A DNA stretch of 64,000 nucleotides from positions 1 through 64,000 of the forward strand of contig CABRZR010000006.1 of the NCBI GenBank assembly GCA_902475535.1, in the 5' to 3' direction. The position numbers were made by a program, and so were the translations under genes. Positions 26,401-34,564 of the stretch are shown one piece after another. The stretch comes from QAMH01 sp900556425. Its GTDB lineage: Bacteria; Actinomycetota; Coriobacteriia; Coriobacteriales; QAMH01. Below the pieces are notes generated by a model that was not told where the DNA came from, did no database searches, and worked only from the letters and a program-made list of their open reading frames with translations. Numbering within the stretch: the stretch's first letter is position 1; each line of letters begins with the position of its first letter.

Positions 26401-29370
26401 ATGAAGAGCATCGACAAGTCACTTAATATCAGGCGCAACAGAATCCTTGCCGCATGCGCGGCAATCGTCATCGTGATCGCCGCCCTCCTGATGTTCATGA
26501 ACGTCAACACGGAGCGCATCACGCAGCAAAACGCCGACTATCTCGAGGGCACGACCGAGCAGACCTCCCGGCGTGTCAATGACTTGCTCAATAATGGTCT
26601 GGCCACGGTCGAAACGGCAGCCAAGGTATACGGGCAGACCCTGACCAGCCCCAGCGTCGACCCGGACACGGCGGTCCAGATGATTAACTCGACCCAGTTC
26701 AACTACACCTTCCTCATCACCGCCGATGGCATAGGTCATAACATCGACGGCCGCACCGAAGAAGTGAAGGACAAGGAGTACTACATCAAGGGCATGCAGG
26801 GCGAGAGCGGCATCTGCGCCGTCGAGAACGCCGCCTTCAACGAGCATCGCATCATCGCTTTCTACGCTCCCATCCTCTACCAGGGAACGCCCGTCGCCGT
26901 CTTTGCCTGCGTCTACAACGAGGCAACGATGGCGCAGTACATGAGCACGAGCTTCTTCGGCGTCGAGACCGCCACCTACCTCTGCGACCGCAACGGCAAT
27001 GTCCTGGCGAAGTCGAGCGTGAACGATGAGGTCGACTACTCGGTACTCGACTCGAAGCTCAGCGATTCGCTCAAGGACATCACCCCCGAAGAACTCGCTC
27101 AATCCCTTGCCCTGAGCTCCTCTTTCAACTTCAGCTACAACGCCTCATCCGGCGAGGGTAGCGTGTATGTCGCCCAACTCGCCTCTTCGGATTGGATGAT
27201 CCTGCGCATCTTCCCCGAATCCGTCACGGCAAAGATGGTTTCTTCAGCCAACGCGGCGGGCATCATCCTCGTTGCGGGCGTCGTTGTCGCCTGCTTGCTC
27301 TTTATCGTCGTGCTCGTGTTCCAATCGCGCAAGCAGAAGGATCGCCTGCTGCTTGAGCGTCAGGAGGCAACGCGCATCATCGATGCCTCCACCAACCTGT
27401 TCAGCCGCCTGCTCGCCATCGACCTCGTAAACGACAGCTACGAGTACCTCAAGCGCGAGGGGCTGGATGACTCCCTCCCCACGGACGGCAAGTTCAGCGA
27501 TTTGCGCTCGTACTGGAAACGCGTGGCAAGCGACAGCGACATCGAGCGCCTCTGCGAGCTGGAAGACATCGAGACGCTGCGAGAACGCCTGCAGCCGGGT
27601 GTCCCCTACCTCCAGTGCGAATACCGTGTCATGCGAGGCGACGAGGAACGTTGGCTGCAGGTCTCCACGCTTTGCATCGCCCGTGACGCTCACGCGCTGC
27701 CCACGGACATACTCGTCACCATCCAGGACGTCACGGAGCAAAAGGCAGCCGAGCTCGCATCACGTCAGGCCCTCGAGGATGCGTTCCAAGCCGCCGAGCA
27801 CGCTTCGCAGGCCAAGAGCGACTTCCTCAACTCCATGAGCCATGACATCCGCACGCCCATGAACTCCATCATGGGCCTCACGGCCATCGCAAGCATGCAC
27901 GCCGACGACCCCGAGCGCGTAAGCGAGTGCCTCACCAACATCTCCTCTGCGAGCCATCACCTGCTCGGCCTCATCAACGAGGTCCTCGACATGGCCAAGA
28001 TCGAATCGGGCTCCATCGGGCTCACGGACGAGGAGTTCGAACTCTCCGACTCCATCGAGAAACTTCTGGCCATCGTGAACCCCCAGATCGTCGCCAAGAA
28101 CCTCGACCTGCGCGTCGACGTCGTCGACATCAAACACGAGCACGTCATCGGCGACCTCACGCGCCTGCAGCAGGTCTTCGTGAACATCATGGGCAACGCA
28201 ATCAAGTTCACACCCGAAGGTGGCAGCATCTACATGCGCATTTCCGAGCTGCCAAGCCGCGTCCACGACAGTGGCTGCTACGAGTTCGTCTTTACGGATA
28301 CGGGCTGTGGCATGAGCAAGGAGTTCATGGAGACCATCTTCGAGCCCTTCACGCGCGCCAATGATTCGCGCACCACCGGTATCGAGGGCACGGGTCTGGG
28401 CATGGCGATCGTCAAGAGCGTCGTCAGTCTGATGAACGGCACGGTCGACGTCGACTCCGAGCTTGGGAAGGGCACCACGTTCACCGTGACGGTGCATCTC
28501 AAGCTCCGCGATGGCGCGGCGGTCGATCTCAGCGACCTCAAGGACATCAGAGTGCTCGTGGTCGATGACGACGACATCGCCTGCGAGGGAGCCTGCGCCC
28601 TGCTCGAGGATATCGGCATGCGCGCAAACTACGAGATGTCCGGCCCGGCGGGCGTGCAGGCCGTGATCGATGCCGACGCATCGGACGATCCCTTCAAGGC
28701 CGTCATCCTCGATTGGCGCATGCCCGGCATGAGTGGTCTGGAGGTCGCCAAGGCGATTCGCGAGAGGGTCAAGCAGGCGCCCCCCATCATCATTCTCTCC
28801 GGCTACGACTGGTCGATGATCGAGCAGGAGGCGCGTGAGATAGGCATCGACGCCTTCATTTCCAAACCCCTGTTCCGCTCGCGCCTCATCCAGGTGATGA
28901 AGGAGCTCCTCAGTGGCGAGGTTGCCGAGGGAGTCGATCCCAAGGCAATGCTCGAGGAATGTGCCTTCGACGGATACCGCGTGCTTCTGACCGAGGACAA
29001 CGTCATGGCGACGGCCATCGGGCAGGAGATAATCGGTCTCACCGGTGCAGAGGTCGAGCATGCCGAGAACGGCCAGGTGGCGGTCAACATGCTACTCGAG
29101 CACGAGCCAGGCTACTACGACTTCGTGTTCATGGATATCCAGATGCCGGTCATGAACGGCTACGAGGCGACAACGGCTATCCGCGCGGCGGCGATCGACA
29201 GGCCGGACCTTGCGCAAATCCCCATCATCGCGCTTTCGGCCGATGCCTTTGCCGAAGATGTCAAGCACGCGCATTCGGTGGGCATGAACGACCATATGGC
29301 AAAGCCCATGGAAATCGAGTCGCTCGTCGCCATCATGCGCAAGTGGATGCCGAAGGGCAACGAGAACTAG
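26401..29370 (+). CDS. Cache-domain membrane hybrid histidine kinase with two receiver domains
   Basis: A 989-residue protein. Membrane segments at about residues 15-35 and 283-305 enclose a roughly 245-residue extracytoplasmic double-Cache-like domain (NYTFLITADGIGHNIDGRTEEVKDKEYY is part of it). A PAS-like region (about 315-450) precedes the kinase core: H-box MSHDIRTPMNSIMGL, N-box IMGNAIKFTP, G1 DTGCGMSKE, G2 GTGLGMAIVK. Two receivers follow, with acceptor aspartates in VILDWRMPGMSG and FMDIQMPVMNGYEA. No histidine phosphotransfer domain is present, so an HPt protein elsewhere is expected. Start ATG at 26401 has only a weak GAAAGG site. No output partner lies adjacent. Confidence 0.92.
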   Translation: MKSIDKSLNIRRNRILAACAAIVIVIAALLMFMNVNTERITQQNADYLEGTTEQTSRRVNDLLNNGLATVETAAKVYGQTLTSPSVDPDTAVQMINSTQFNYTFLITADGIGHNIDGRTEEVKDKEYYIKGMQGESGICAVENAAFNEHRIIAFYAPILYQGTPVAVFACVYNEATMAQYMSTSFFGVETATYLCDRNGNVLAKSSVNDEVDYSVLDSKLSDSLKDITPEELAQSLALSSSFNFSYNASSGEGSVYVAQLASSDWMILRIFPESVTAKMVSSANAAGIILVAGVVVACLLFIVVLVFQSRKQKDRLLLERQEATRIIDASTNLFSRLLAIDLVNDSYEYLKREGLDDSLPTDGKFSDLRSYWKRVASDSDIERLCELEDIETLRERLQPGVPYLQCEYRVMRGDEERWLQVSTLCIARDAHALPTDILVTIQDVTEQKAAELASRQALEDAFQAAEHASQAKSDFLNSMSHDIRTPMNSIMGLTAIASMHADDPERVSECLTNISSASHHLLGLINEVLDMAKIESGSIGLTDEEFELSDSIEKLLAIVNPQIVAKNLDLRVDVVDIKHEHVIGDLTRLQQVFVNIMGNAIKFTPEGGSIYMRISELPSRVHDSGCYEFVFTDTGCGMSKEFMETIFEPFTRANDSRTTGIEGTGLGMAIVKSVVSLMNGTVDVDSELGKGTTFTVTVHLKLRDGAAVDLSDLKDIRVLVVDDDDIACEGACALLEDIGMRANYEMSGPAGVQAVIDADASDDPFKAVILDWRMPGMSGLEVAKAIRERVKQAPPIIILSGYDWSMIEQEAREIGIDAFISKPLFRSRLIQVMKELLSGEVAEGVDPKAMLEECAFDGYRVLLTEDNVMATAIGQEIIGLTGAEVEHAENGQVAVNMLLEHEPGYYDFVFMDIQMPVMNGYEATTAIRAAAIDRPDLAQIPIIALSADAFAEDVKHAHSVGMNDHMAKPMEIESLVAIMRKWMPKGNEN

Positions 29371-29393
29371 AGCCCACATTGGTTTTCAAGACG

Positions 29394-29429
29394 AGGGGTG
29401 CCCGTCCGCTTAATCGGACGGGCACCCCT
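29394..29429. terminator. Bidirectional terminator with 15-bp perfect stem
   Basis: AGGGGTGCCCGTCCG pairs perfectly with CGGACGGGCACCCCT around a six-base loop. It sits between the convergent hybrid kinase and bile salt hydrolase genes and probably stops transcripts from both sides. Confidence 0.8.
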
Positions 29430-29449
29430 ATATTTACGGCGTATCTTCC

Positions 29450-30400
29450 CTAAGCGAAGACGTACAACTCCGAGCCGTCGAGGTCGGCCTTGTCCATAGG
29501 ATAGGCCTCGATGGCTGGGTTCTCGTAGGTGTTCATGTAGTACGTCTTTGTCGCCATGGAGATACCGCCGGTATAGACCGTCGTCTCGAATTCGCCGTTT
29601 TCCATCTTCGCCTCGCCATCGATCATCGCAACACCGGCGAGCGTATGGAACATCCTGGAGACGTTATCTGCCTCGCCGGACTTCTGCGGATAGTGGCTGT
29701 TCAGGTAGGCGACCCTTACGAAGCGGTCGGGCGAATAGCTCGAACCGGGCAGGCCCACGAGCTGTCCGCCGCTCCCGTAAGGCGCAAGCTTCTGCTTGTC
29801 CCACTGAACGTCAGCGACGTATTCAGGACTCAGGTTCATGTAGCTGCGCAGGTGCTCGACGTGCCAGTCGAAGGTGGGCTGGTTGGTGAGCACGTCGACG
29901 TCGTCGTGATGGATGTGCATGCCATCGGCCATGTACTCGACCACGATGGAACGGTCCTTGTCACCGATAAGGTAATGGAGAAGCGCGACCGGAAACTGGT
30001 CGTTCACGGGCTTGGCGACGATGGCAACGTCAGCCAGCGCCTCCTCCACCTCGTCCACCGTCGCGAAGTTGCTGGCTACCCACAGGGGGAACTCGTATGC
30101 CGCGAGGTTGGTCTTGCCCTCGACGGCATCTGCCTCGAACTGGGCGTAGCCAGGGAAGTTGAGCCCGGCGATGGCGAGCCCCTTCTCGTTGGCGCAATCG
30201 AAGTAGAGCGGAACGCCCCCAATCACGATGCACGGGCCGATGACCGCGTAATCCTGCCGGGACTCGACCCCGAAGGCATAGCGGCGCTCGTAGCCGCGGG
30301 GAGTCACGGTGACCTTCTGGCCGTAGCCGCAATTCCAATCGAGATTGCGGGCAAAATACATGTTGCCCTTGTCATCGGTGAACCTGATTCCCGAGCACAT
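29450..30400 (-). CDS. bsh: Bile salt hydrolase (choloylglycine hydrolase)
   Basis: A 316-residue Ntn hydrolase of the choloylglycine hydrolase family. Cys2 (MCSGIRF) becomes the N-terminal nucleophile; Arg18 and Asp21 (FARNLDW), Asn81 (GLNFPGY), Asn173 (VLTNQPTFDW) and Arg226 (SPDRFVRV) match the bile-salt-hydrolase catalytic set. As I recall the Bifidobacterium longum enzyme, the similarity runs nearly the full length, which favours bile salts over penicillin V. It releases taurine or glycine from conjugated bile acids in the cytoplasm. The ATG at 30400 is required for Cys2; longer in-frame starts are rejected. A repeated motif marks its promoter, and a HSDH-like gene lies 4 kb away. Confidence 0.92.
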   Translation of the reverse strand: MCSGIRFTDDKGNMYFARNLDWNCGYGQKVTVTPRGYERRYAFGVESRQDYAVIGPCIVIGGVPLYFDCANEKGLAIAGLNFPGYAQFEADAVEGKTNLAAYEFPLWVASNFATVDEVEEALADVAIVAKPVNDQFPVALLHYLIGDKDRSIVVEYMADGMHIHHDDVDVLTNQPTFDWHVEHLRSYMNLSPEYVADVQWDKQKLAPYGSGGQLVGLPGSSYSPDRFVRVAYLNSHYPQKSGEADNVSRMFHTLAGVAMIDGEAKMENGEFETTVYTGGISMATKTYYMNTYENPAIEAYPMDKADLDGSELYVFA

Positions 30401-30420
30401 GGTTAGCTCCCTCCCACGTA

Positions 30421-30575
30421 AAACCGTACGTATCTTTGTTCTTGTAGGAATAGTATATAGCAAAAACTACCGTTCGCTATTTATTTTCTACCGTTCGCCA
30501 ATAATTTTTGTCACTTTTCGCTATGAAATCTAGACATTTCGACATTACTTACTCTGATTTGTGCTACCGTACGGC
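30421..30575. promoter_or_regulatory. Repeated CTACCGTWCG sites in the bsh/trp-leader intergenic region
   Basis: CTACCGTTCGC occurs exactly twice, at 30467-30477 and 30488-30498, a 21-bp period equal to two helical turns. CTACCGTACGGC at 30564-30575 and ACCGTACG near 30423 are related. The pair lies immediately upstream of a minus-strand TATACT -10-like hexamer (30452-30457), about 50 bp before the bsh ATG. This is the geometry of an activator or repressor site on the bsh promoter. Confidence 0.55.
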
Positions 30576-30594
30576 GCAACCCGAAAGGACGAAT

Positions 30595-30678
30595 GTGAAC
30601 TACGTACACGCACATAGCATGTTTGCCAACGCGCAGGCGTTTGCCGGTGCTTGGTGGTGGCGTAGTCGAATATCGTAA
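30595..30678 (+). CDS. trpL: Tryptophan attenuator leader peptide (TrpL-like)
   Basis: A 27-residue reading frame starting at GTG 30595, six bases after AAAGGA, encodes VNYVHAHSMFANAQAFAGA then three consecutive tryptophans and RSRIS. The TGG codons lie at 30652-30660. An internal ATG at 30619 could also serve as start. Consecutive Trp codons followed by mutually exclusive hairpins are the signature of ribosome-mediated trp attenuation. The downstream gene is trpB-like, which fits. Confidence 0.85.
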   Translation: MNYVHAHSMFANAQAFAGAWWWRSRIS

Positions 30679-30679
30679 T

Positions 30680-30749
30680 CGGGTTATCGGACTTCACGCT
30701 TCTCATCACATACCTTGAAGGCCCTCGGTAATCCGGGGGCCTTTTTTAT
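30680..30749 (+). promoter_or_regulatory. Trp attenuator: antiterminator and terminator hairpins
   Basis: Terminator: AAGGCCCTCGG (30718-30728) pairs with CCGGGGGCCTT (30733-30743) around TAAT, followed by a T-run to 30747. Antiterminator: CGGGTTATCGG (30680-30690), just after the leader stop, can pair over 11 bases (three wobbles) with TCGGTAATCCG (30725-30735), which would destroy the terminator. A ribosome stalled on the Trp codons leaves 30680-30690 free, so transcription continues when charged tRNA-Trp is low. Confidence 0.85.
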
Positions 30750-30830
30750 TTCCCAAACCATGAGATGCGTAAGAACGGCTAGCAAGGCAGGAACGTGGAC
30801 GAGAGTCCGAAGGAAAGAGAGGAAACGATC

Positions 30831-32237
30831 ATGGCAGACGCAAACAAGAAGCAGAACGAGGAGATTCCCTACAGGCTCTACCTGCGTGAGGACCAGATTC
30901 CAACGCAATGGTACAACCTGCGTGCGGACATGCCCGAGCCGCCCGAGCCCATGCGCCTGCCCAACGGCAAGATCGCCGAGCATGACGACATCGCCCCGGT
31001 GTTCTGCGACAAGCTCGTGGACCAGGAGCTCGACGACGAGACCGCGTACTTCGACATCCCCGAGGGCGTGCAGGAGATGTACAAGGTATACCGCCCCTCC
31101 CCGCTATGCCGCGCGTACAACCTCGAGCGCTACCTGAACACGCCGGCGAAGATCTACTACAAGTTCGAGGGCAACAACACCTCCGGCTCGCACAAGCTCA
31201 ACTCGGCGCTCGCCCAGGCCTACTACGCCCAGGAGCAGGGTCTCGACAAGATCACGACCGAGACCGGCGCCGGTCAGTGGGGCACCGCGCTTTCCGAGGC
31301 AGCCGACCACTACGGAGTGGACCTGGACGTCTTCATGGTGAAGTGCTCCTACGAGCAGAAGCCCTTCCGCCGCTCCATCATGCAGACCTTCAACGCGACC
31401 GTCACCCCGTCGCCTTCCGACACGACCGAGATCGGCAAGAAGATGCTCGCTGACCATCCCGACTCCACCGGCTCGCTGGGCACGGCGATTTCCGAAGCGG
31501 TCGAGCGCGCCCTCAACGTTCCCGAGAATAAGGGCCGCTATCAGCTCGGCAGCGTGCTCAACCAGGTGGTGCTGCACCAGTCCATCATCGGCTTGGAGAG
31601 CTACGAGGCCATGAAGGAGCTCGGCGAATACCCCGACATCGTCATCGGCTGCGCAGGCGGCGGCTCCAACCTCGGCGGCCTCATCGCACCGTTCATGCGC
31701 GACAAGCTGCGCGGTGACAAGCCGGATACGCGCTTCATCGCCGTCGAGCCCGCAAGCTGCCCGTCGCTCACACGCGGCAAGTACGCCTACGATTTTGCCG
31801 ACACGGGCCAGACCTGCCCGCTCGTCAAGATGTACACGCTGGGCAGCGGCTTTCTGCCCTCCCCCGACCATGCCGGCGGCCTGCGCTACCACGGCATGAG
31901 CCCCATCGTCTCCAAGCTCAAGCACGACGGCTACATGGAGGCCGTCGCCGTGAAGCAGACCGACGTCTTCAAGGCGGCCGAGGACTTTGCCCGTCTCGAG
32001 ACCATTCTGCCGGCACCGGAAAGCGCTCATGCAATCTTCCAGGCTATGGAGGAGGCGCGTAAGTGCGCCGAGACCGGCGAGGAGAAGACGATCCTCTTCG
32101 GCCTCACGGGCACGGGCTACTTTGACATGTACGCCTACGAGGCCTATAGCCGCGGCGAGATGACCGACCACATCCCTACCGACGAGGAGCTCGAGGTCGG
32201 CTTCGCGACCATCCCCTCCATCGAGGGAATTCAATAG
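30831..32237 (+). CDS. trpB: TrpB2-type tryptophan synthase beta chain
   Basis: A 468-residue PLP enzyme of the longer TrpB2 branch (ordinary TrpB is about 400). N-terminal LYLREDQIPTQWYNLRADMPEP and RPSPLCRAYNLERYL are characteristic of TrpB2. The PLP lysine lies in NNTSGSHKLNSAL, followed by ETGAGQWGTALSEAA and the phosphate-binding GCAGGGSNLGG. It makes tryptophan from indole and serine, possibly salvaging indole, since TrpB2 often works without TrpA. The ATG at 30831 follows GAGG. A Trp leader and attenuator lie upstream. No other trp gene is in the window, so this is a stand-alone attenuated unit. Confidence 0.93.
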   Translation: MADANKKQNEEIPYRLYLREDQIPTQWYNLRADMPEPPEPMRLPNGKIAEHDDIAPVFCDKLVDQELDDETAYFDIPEGVQEMYKVYRPSPLCRAYNLERYLNTPAKIYYKFEGNNTSGSHKLNSALAQAYYAQEQGLDKITTETGAGQWGTALSEAADHYGVDLDVFMVKCSYEQKPFRRSIMQTFNATVTPSPSDTTEIGKKMLADHPDSTGSLGTAISEAVERALNVPENKGRYQLGSVLNQVVLHQSIIGLESYEAMKELGEYPDIVIGCAGGGSNLGGLIAPFMRDKLRGDKPDTRFIAVEPASCPSLTRGKYAYDFADTGQTCPLVKMYTLGSGFLPSPDHAGGLRYHGMSPIVSKLKHDGYMEAVAVKQTDVFKAAEDFARLETILPAPESAHAIFQAMEEARKCAETGEEKTILFGLTGTGYFDMYAYEAYSRGEMTDHIPTDEELEVGFATIPSIEGIQ

Positions 32238-32279
32238 CGGAGACTTCGCTTCGTCGCGGGGTCTTGTCCCAAAATGCGC

Positions 32280-32545
32280 TCTGGTGTTCGTCGCGGCGAC
32301 CACCAGAGCACAGCTCTTGGCATCGACTCAAGACACCGCCCGGTTTTGTGGTGTGGTGGTCGAGCTCACAGCCACAGGAGCACATTTTGAGGCGAAAATG
32401 CCTGGAAATGCTGCGTAGTGGTCGGGAGCGCAGTCACAGGGGCACAGCTCTTGGCACCGACTCCGGATACCGCCCGGTTTTGTGGTGTGGTGGCCGGGAG
32501 CGCAACCGCGAGCACACATTTCCTGGCAGCAGTCCGACATTCACG
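32280..32545. repeat. Imperfect tandem/direct repeat array downstream of trpB
   Basis: A block GCACAGCTCTTGGCA...CACCGCCCGGTTTTGTGG starts at 32308 and again at 32442, 134 bases apart. A second block, GTGGTCGGGAGCGCAGTCAC-like, recurs at about 32352, 32415 and 32483. The array thus consists of about four degenerate units of 61-73 bases. It contains no convincing coding frame. The remaining gap to 32771 shows a short inverted repeat (ACTCCA/TGGAGT near 32628-32645) and the promoter side of the next gene, nothing else I can name. Confidence 0.6.
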
Positions 32546-32771
32546 CACGCGCCCCACGACGCACATTATCTAAGCCTCGTTTTGCAAATCGTTTATGTGC
32601 CGAAGCCCACCCGTTACCAGGGGATACTCCACTCAATTGGAGTTGTAGACACCCCTTGAAGGAAAGGTGAGGATACTCTGGTTCGTGCCTCATGAAAGCC
32701 ACCGCCAGACGCGAGGCTCGTATACTTCCGTTTGGATATACGCAAACGACATAAGACCAGTCTGGAGATAC

Positions 32772-33629
32772 ATGGGCAAGAACCTCGGCACGCGCGATAT
32801 GACAAACACGAAGACCAAGGCCACGTCAGCCAAGCGACAATCGCTCGTCGTCAGGGCGCGTGGTCTTGCCTCGTCATATCTGCGATTGCAGGGCACGGCC
32901 ATCGCCCACGAGGACACGCTCGTCATGTCGCCGGTCAAGCTACCCGGTGCCAATCACGCCCGCAAGCTCGACGAGAAGGCATCGTCACTGTGGCGCAAGA
33001 CCAAGCACTTCTTCTCGCAGCTTGCGCTCACGAAGGAAGACGAGACCGCCTATTTCGAGCCCCGCACCTGGGCCTTCTGGCGTGGCATCATCATGTACTT
33101 CTTCCTCTTCAGCGTCGTCGGGCACTGGATGGAGATTCCCTACTGCCTTTCGATGGATGCGCTCTTCGGTATCGTCGACGCCGATTACGCCATCTTCCTC
33201 GACGAGCTCTATGTCCCCTATTGGGTCTACGGCGCCGGCGCCGCGGCGATAACCATATTGCTTTTGCCCCTCAAGATACGGCTCGTTGGTAAGCGCAAGA
33301 CCATGTGGGGCGCGGCACTCGAGTTCTTCGTCATGGCGGTCGTGCTATGCGCCGCCCTCGAATGCATCATGGGCTGGATCGTCAACCAGCCAGACGCCCT
33401 GGGCGAGTACCCCTATTGGGACAATTCGCAGCTGCCTCTCAACATCTTCCAGCAGGCCTGGCTCGTCAATGACATCTTCCTGGGCCTCGTCACGCTCGGC
33501 TATGTCTGGTTCGCATTTCCCTTCTGCCAGAAGTTCTGTAAGCTCATCGGCAATAAGGCAGCCGATGGATTGTTCTGGGCTGTCATCGCGGTTTTCGTGA
33601 TAATCTGCGTTCTCACCTACGCCTTGTAG
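32772..33629 (+). CDS. Putative ABC-transporter-type membrane protein (CmpB/PF06541-like)
   Basis: A 285-residue membrane protein. The first 100 residues are basic and polar; hydrophobic segments follow at about 115-135, 160-185, 197-225, 240-262 and 265-285. The FLFSVVGHWMEIPYC segment and the overall layout recall the putative ABC-transporter type IV family PF06541, whose function is poorly known. I chose the ATG at 32772, preceded by GGAG, rather than earlier in-frame codons that fall in promoter-like sequence; an ATG at 32799 is an alternative. No ATPase partner is adjacent. A strong hairpin follows. Confidence 0.6.
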   Translation: MGKNLGTRDMTNTKTKATSAKRQSLVVRARGLASSYLRLQGTAIAHEDTLVMSPVKLPGANHARKLDEKASSLWRKTKHFFSQLALTKEDETAYFEPRTWAFWRGIIMYFFLFSVVGHWMEIPYCLSMDALFGIVDADYAIFLDELYVPYWVYGAGAAAITILLLPLKIRLVGKRKTMWGAALEFFVMAVVLCAALECIMGWIVNQPDALGEYPYWDNSQLPLNIFQQAWLVNDIFLGLVTLGYVWFAFPFCQKFCKLIGNKAADGLFWAVIAVFVIICVLTYAL

Positions 33630-33634
33630 CGGGC

Positions 33635-33673
33635 AAATGAGACAAATCTGCCCAGGGAAGATCTGTCTCATTT
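33635..33673. terminator. Hairpin terminator, AAATGAGACA-type stem
   Basis: AAATGAGACAAATCT (33635-33649) pairs with AGATCTGTCTCATTT (33659-33673) with one mismatch and a nine-base loop, directly after the membrane-protein stop codon. The final TTT forms part of the stem. Confidence 0.65.
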
Positions 33674-33767
33674 ATCGCAACAACGGGTATCATGCGTCTG
33701 TACACTCAACGCGCGGATGCTTTCGCGCCGACATGAGGCGCGTCAGGCGTCCCGAAGGAGAATGACT

Positions 33768-34463
33768 ATGGAAATCGATCGTAAGGCGTTCCGCTCCCTG
33801 AGCAGCGGACTCTACATCATCTCGTCTATCGACGCTGATGGCAGGTTGTGCGGATGCGTCGTCAACACACTTCTGCAAGTCGCATCCGATCCCGCCCAGC
33901 TGCTCGTGTCCATCAACAAGCAGAACGCGACGGCAGACGCTGTCGCGACTAGCAAGCGTTTCTGCGCGAGCGTCCTTTCGCAAGACACGACCATGGATCT
34001 CATCGGCACGTTCGGTTTCAAATCCAGCAAGGACATCGACAAGTTCTCCGAGTTCGACCACAGCGTATGCGAATCGGGCCTCCCCCGTCTCACGCACGAC
34101 ACGCTTGCCACGTTCGAGGTGCGTGTCGATTCCACGGTTGACGTGGGGACCCACCTCGTCTTCATCGGCACCGTCGAGGACGCCGAGGTCGTGGGCGAGG
34201 GAACGCCCATCACCTACGATTACTACCATCGCGTGCTGCGCGGCAAGACGCCCGCCAAGGCCGCCTCGTACAACGACGGCGACGATCCGGCAAAAGACGA
34301 GATCGTCGAGGTCGAGGAGACGGCATCCTCGGAGCAGAAGGTCGCGTGGCGCTGCAGGATGTGCGGCTATACCGTCGAGGGCTATCCGGACGGCCTCCCC
34401 GAGGATTGGCGCTGCCCCCTGTGCGGCGCGGGGCGCGACTACTTCGAGAAGGTGCTCATCTAG
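33768..34463 (+). CDS. Flavin reductase-rubredoxin fusion (Hrb-like)
   Basis: A 231-residue protein. Residues 1-160 form a flavin-reductase-like FMN-binding split barrel (FRSLSSGLYIISS...CGCVVNTLLQVASDPAQLLVSINK). A linker rich in Glu and Ala leads to a C-terminal rubredoxin domain (194-231) with iron ligands Cys196, Cys199, Cys216 and Cys219 in CRMCGYTV and CPLCGAG. This matches high-molecular-weight rubredoxin, which passes electrons from NAD(P)H to flavodiiron proteins for oxygen or NO removal in anaerobes such as Moorella. AAGGAG precedes the ATG at 33768. No flavodiiron gene is adjacent. Confidence 0.88.
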   Translation: MEIDRKAFRSLSSGLYIISSIDADGRLCGCVVNTLLQVASDPAQLLVSINKQNATADAVATSKRFCASVLSQDTTMDLIGTFGFKSSKDIDKFSEFDHSVCESGLPRLTHDTLATFEVRVDSTVDVGTHLVFIGTVEDAEVVGEGTPITYDYYHRVLRGKTPAKAASYNDGDDPAKDEIVEVEETASSEQKVAWRCRMCGYTVEGYPDGLPEDWRCPLCGAGRDYFEKVLI

Positions 34464-34526
34464 CGAAGCGCATCCCACACGTCGGAATTAACACAGTGGA
34501 CATATCGGCCCGCTCTATCATCACGG

Positions 34527-34532
34527 TATAAT
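34527..34532 (+). promoter_or_regulatory. Consensus -10 hexamer before the HSDH-like gene
   Basis: TATAAT stands 33 bases before the ATG at 34565. No good -35 hexamer is present at 16-18 bp, which may mean activator dependence. Confidence 0.45.
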
Positions 34533-34564
34533 GTGTCAGTTGCTAATCTCGCGAAAGGATAGTC

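Noticed and set aside
27760..29061. Long antisense open frame under the Cache hybrid kinase
   Set aside because: It mirrors the codon bias of a GC-rich gene; composition (Arg, Asp, His, Val-rich) and lack of a ribosome site mark it as a shadow.
32280..32545. CRISPR-like array
   Set aside because: The units are degenerate, differ in length and lack regular unique spacers, and no cas gene is present. The same holds for 17009-17200.
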